From NCBI RefSeq assembly GCF_016735615.1, contig NZ_JAERSF010000003.1:806001-870000 (forward strand): a stretch of DNA of 64,000 nt, in the 5' to 3' direction. The notes beneath the pieces were generated by a model, which was not told where the DNA came from, did no database searches, and was given only the letters and a program-made list of their open reading frames with translations. Within the stretch, counting starts at the first letter, position 1. Each line of letters opens with the position of its first letter. The position numbers and the translations under genes are program-made. This document shows positions 61,140 through 64,000 of the stretch, in pieces. Origin of the DNA: Flavobacterium tagetis. Lineage in GTDB: Bacteria > Bacteroidota > Bacteroidia > Flavobacteriales > Flavobacteriaceae.

Positions 61140-61802
61140 TTAGTTATAATTTCTAACGAATTTGCGGTAATAGATAATATCTTCAATAGATAGAATCACC
61201 AAATCGTGCTGTTGTGCAAAGCTAATGATTTTGTCCAGTTTTGCCATGCTACCATCTTCGTTCATCAATTCACAAAGAACAGCTTCAGGTTGTAAACCCG
61301 CCAATTTCATTAAATCGACACTTCCTTCTGTGTGGCCATTTCTTCCTAAAACGCCCTTGTCATTCGCTCTAAGCGGGAAAATATGTCCAGGTTTTGCCAG
61401 ATCTTCTGGTTTTGCATTTGTTGCAATTGCAGTTTTTATAGTTGTAATTCTGTCTTTTGCAGAAACTCCAGTTGTTACTCCATTTTTTGCTTCAATAGTA
61501 ACGGTAAAAGGAGTTTGAAAACTGCTTGTGTTTTCTTTTACCATGTACGGAAGTTCCAATTGATCCGCTTTTTCATTCGTAAGACAAAGACAGACAATGC
61601 CACTGCATTCGCGAATCATTAACGCCATATCTTGAACATTTATATGCTGTGCAGAAAATATAAGGTCGCCTTCATTTTCTCGGTTTTCATCGTCGGTTAC
61701 CAAAACGCCTTTTCCGTTTTTAAGCTGTTCCAAAGCATTTTCAACACGCTCTTTACTTGAAATTCCAAATTGCACTAACGGACTTAATTCTGTAGTTGTC
61801 AT
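61140..61802 (-). CDS. ribB: 3,4-dihydroxy-2-butanone-4-phosphate synthase
   Basis: The 220-residue enzyme converts ribulose-5-phosphate to dihydroxybutanone phosphate and formate in riboflavin synthesis. Signatures are VLVTDDENRENEGDLIFSAQ (Mg and substrate site), TGVSAKDRITTI, and GRNGHTEGSVDLMKLAG with the catalytic His region. It is a stand-alone RibB with no GTP cyclohydrolase II half. I see no FMN riboswitch in the 370 bp upstream. Many Bacteroidota have a bifunctional RibBA elsewhere, so this may be a second copy. It supplies flavin, which could matter for the flavin-rich iron locus nearby, but that is speculation. Confidence 0.9.
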   Translation of the reverse strand: MTTTELSPLVQFGISSKERVENALEQLKNGKGVLVTDDENRENEGDLIFSAQHINVQDMALMIRECSGIVCLCLTNEKADQLELPYMVKENTSSFQTPFTVTIEAKNGVTTGVSAKDRITTIKTAIATNAKPEDLAKPGHIFPLRANDKGVLGRNGHTEGSVDLMKLAGLQPEAVLCELMNEDGSMAKLDKIISFAQQHDLVILSIEDIIYYRKFVRNYN

Positions 61803-62173
61803 ATTTTTTTGTTGAAATAATAGAAAGCAAATCTAGAATTGTTTTGAATGAAAAAGTTTGATGTAAGTCAATAAAAAAGAGGATAAAATTTTATTAGAAC
61901 TATTTAGCGAAAAAATAAATTTATTTTTTTAACAAAACATAGACAAAAATGGTTTTTTTATAATGTTTTTATAGGTGTTTATACCTGTTTTTGAATATTT
62001 GTAGGAAATTATTAGTTTAAATTTTAGAATTCAACTTTTTTTTAGGTTTATTTGTTAACAATTGTTTATGTTTTTGTTTCTCTGTATTATAACTGAAAAG
62101 CGGTTCAGAATAATGAGGAGAAAGTAAAAAGAAACAGATTCCTAAAAATAAATTAACTAAAAACCCCAAGCTT
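61803..62173. other. 371-bp divergent AT-rich intergenic region
   Basis: No ORF, riboswitch or long dyad is recognisable. It must contain promoters for ribB (minus) and the coiled-coil protein gene (plus). Confidence 0.5.
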
Positions 62174-63931
62174 ATGAAAAGAATTTTACTCTTAACAATT
62201 TTATTATTTGCAATTAAAAGTTTTGGACAACAAGAGGAGAACTCCTATCTGAAAAGTGCAAAAACTGATTTTGAGAAATTATCTGCTGATTATGAAACAA
62301 AGGAAAAAGAAGTTAAAACAGGTCAGACCGAGTTAAATGAATTATTGGAAAAGGTAAAAAACGATCCAAAATCAAAGTATTCAGAAGAGCTAACAAAGAA
62401 AGTGAAGGAAGTTGAAGAACAAAAAAAAGATTTAAATTCTTTTTGTAGCAAATATGAAAGTTACAAAGCTTTTTATTTAGATAAAGGTGTTACAATTGGT
62501 CAAATAAATGAGTTTTTTAAGTGCGAATGCATAGTAAACAATGAACAAGAAGTTTCTCCAAAAAAAGAATATAAGACATATCTTTATTATGGCGATGATA
62601 TGGTTGTAAAGGAATTTCCAAAGACAAATGATGAAAATTTTGATCAAATAATTCAAAAGATACTATCTGCAAAAAGTGAGTCATATTTGGGAGATATAAT
62701 AATTCCTAAAGAAAATCAGGAGTTTAAGTTTTATATTCATAAAGAAAAATGGGGAGAATACAATTCCAGTTTTCCTACATTAAAGACTAATCCAAAAGAA
62801 AACGGCTCATTTATTCAGCTTGAAAAAGAATTTAAGTTTAAAAGTGTTGCTTTTGAGATTTGTGATGGATTTATAGCTGATGTGAAAATTTTGATATTAG
62901 ATGAAAATGGTAATGAACATTTGTTTGAAAATAGATCTTCAATTAGCTTTTTAAATTTTTCAAATTCGGCTCCAAGTAATTTTATTTCATATAAACATCC
63001 TGTTAACCAAAGTCAAATTGTAAACTTTGATGAATTTCATAATTTACGTATTAGATTGTCTGATGTTTTGGTCTACATACCAAAACCAGGATATAATTAT
63101 ATACCAAATGATGTAACTTTTACTTTTCCTACTAAAGATAAAAATGGAGACGCCTTAAATAAGACAAACCCTGTTAAGTACGAAATAAAAGAAACTACTA
63201 CTTTACAAAATGTTATAGAACTAAGAGCATATACTGATTTCTTAGCGCTTTTTAATGATTCTGCAAATGGTTTAGTTCAATTGCAAGGAAAGGGTGATTT
63301 TTATATTTTTCCTTTTAGAACATGTCCTCTAGGTACAGATTTGCGTTTAATGGATAAAATTTCACCATATGTTAATTTTTCTCGTTTAGATGCAGATGTG
63401 CGAGGAGTTGAGACAACATTTGATAGTAGTTTAAATAAATATACGATTAATAATAGTACGGATTTATTACAGAAAGCGTATTTGGAAATGGGCTCTAAAC
63501 TTAATTTGTTTAACTGGAGATTTGCTAAATCTGTACCTTTTAGATTTATTGGATATTTTCCATTTCGCTATCAAATTGCAGATGTAAAAATTTCAGATCA
63601 ACTTAAGAATGTTCAAGGTTTAGGTCTGGGAATAGGTTTTACTTTTGAGTTTAAACGTTTCAATAATTTCGGATTTAACTATTCGCTAGAGTTTTCAAAG
63701 TATAGTTTTATAGATTACAATACTATTCCTGAATTAGAGCTTCCTAGTGCTTATTCAGTGTTTCGTAATGAAGCTGAAGTTTATTATCATCCAGATTCTG
63801 ATAAAAAACAAGCCATTTTCTTAAGATTAAAAACATTTAATAATTATACTAATCATGAAGCTTTTTACCAGCTTCAATTCGGTTATCGATTCTCAATCGG
63901 AATTTCAGAAGTAAAAGCTAAAGCACAGTAA
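62174..63931 (+). CDS. Exported coiled-coil protein of unknown function
   Basis: The 585-residue protein has a signal peptide (RILLLTILLFAIKSFGQ), then a charged coiled coil (about 25-105) rich in Glu and Lys (FEKLSADYETKEKEVKTGQT, KKVKEVEEQKKDLN). A Cys pair FKCECIVN near 115 and a mixed alpha/beta region follow. The last 200 residues have alternating hydrophobic and aromatic strands (FRFIGYFPFRYQIADVKI, LGLGIGFTFEFKRF, FYQLQFGYRFSIGISEVK) that suggest a membrane beta-barrel or a beta-sandwich. I do not recognise a family. A possible role in outer-membrane architecture is inference. Confidence 0.7.
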   Translation: MKRILLLTILLFAIKSFGQQEENSYLKSAKTDFEKLSADYETKEKEVKTGQTELNELLEKVKNDPKSKYSEELTKKVKEVEEQKKDLNSFCSKYESYKAFYLDKGVTIGQINEFFKCECIVNNEQEVSPKKEYKTYLYYGDDMVVKEFPKTNDENFDQIIQKILSAKSESYLGDIIIPKENQEFKFYIHKEKWGEYNSSFPTLKTNPKENGSFIQLEKEFKFKSVAFEICDGFIADVKILILDENGNEHLFENRSSISFLNFSNSAPSNFISYKHPVNQSQIVNFDEFHNLRIRLSDVLVYIPKPGYNYIPNDVTFTFPTKDKNGDALNKTNPVKYEIKETTTLQNVIELRAYTDFLALFNDSANGLVQLQGKGDFYIFPFRTCPLGTDLRLMDKISPYVNFSRLDADVRGVETTFDSSLNKYTINNSTDLLQKAYLEMGSKLNLFNWRFAKSVPFRFIGYFPFRYQIADVKISDQLKNVQGLGLGIGFTFEFKRFNNFGFNYSLEFSKYSFIDYNTIPELELPSAYSVFRNEAEVYYHPDSDKKQAIFLRLKTFNNYTNHEAFYQLQFGYRFSIGISEVKAKAQ

Positions 63932-63935
63932 AAAA

Positions 63936-63973
63936 TAAAAACTCCAAGATTATTTTTTTGGAGTTTTTTTCTT
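63936..63973 (+). terminator. Terminator after the coiled-coil protein gene
   Basis: AAAACTCCAA (about 63938-63947) pairs with TTGGAGTTTT (about 63957-63967), followed by a T run. Confidence 0.8.
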
Positions 63974-64000
63974 TTAGGAATGTATTATAAAGGTGATTTT

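Noticed and set aside
61803..62173. FMN riboswitch upstream of ribB
   Set aside because: No conserved FMN-element core or multi-helix pattern could be seen on the minus strand.

Overview
The window looks like a chromosome segment of a Bacteroidota bacterium, most likely a Flavobacterium or close relative. It is AT-rich, has a SusC/SusD pair, promoter elements of the Bacteroidota type (TTTG about 20 bp upstream of TAnnTTTG), lipoproteins with acidic residues after the lipobox Cys, and a class I ribonucleotide reductase like the one known from Flavobacterium. I saw no tRNA, rRNA, CRISPR array, insertion sequence or prophage.

Region 1 (1-4014) holds the 3' part of a malectin/CBM-bearing glycosidase and a complete GH2 beta-galactosidase. 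Region 2 (4015-8836) is unrelated to sugars: a small lipoprotein gene enclosed by two halves of a palindromic repeat, a YdeI/OmdA protein, a Pr6Pr membrane protein, and a BlaI/M56 repressor-protease pair with a three-operator promoter.

Region 3 (9131-42333) is a large glycan-utilisation locus whose enzyme set fits N-linked glycans: two GH29 fucosidases, two GH92 alpha-mannosidases, GH20 hexosaminidase, GH35 galactosidase, GH3, a sialidase-fold protein, a cytoplasmic GH130 mannoside phosphorylase, a Tat-exported glycosylasparaginase that cuts the GlcNAc-Asn bond, an SSS symporter, a NagB-PIG-L fusion, a CBM9-like protein, an uncharacterised (beta/alpha)-barrel lipoprotein, SusC/SusD, an M28 peptidase, and a LytS/LytR-type two-component pair. 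No PNGase or GH18 endoglycosidase is visible. A plausible route is outer-membrane import of glycopeptide by SusCD, periplasmic trimming by exo-glycosidases, peptide removal, release of Asn by the asparaginase, uptake of small sugars by the symporter, phosphorolysis of Man-GlcNAc, and entry of amino sugar into glycolysis through NagB.

Region 4 (42676-46715) has an AraC-type regulator, a serine hydrolase with TPRs, and a divergent HxlR regulator/NmrA oxidoreductase pair. Region 5 (47008-56823, minus strand) is an iron/siderophore-type locus: ankyrin protein, DUF2271, PepSY-flavodoxin-reductase fusion, ApbE flavin transferase, TonB-dependent receptor and a DUF4374 lipoprotein. It combines a Xus-like xenosiderophore set with protein flavinylation genes. 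Region 6 (57653-60344) is nrdB-nrdA, preceded by a long intergenic stretch with four TGTTGATAA 9-mers. Region 7 (60567-63931) has a Crp/Fnr regulator, ribB and an exported coiled-coil protein.

Intergenic spaces are rich in long palindromic elements of several families, in one place nested four deep (50933-51246). They recur between unrelated genes and resemble REP-like dispersed repeats.
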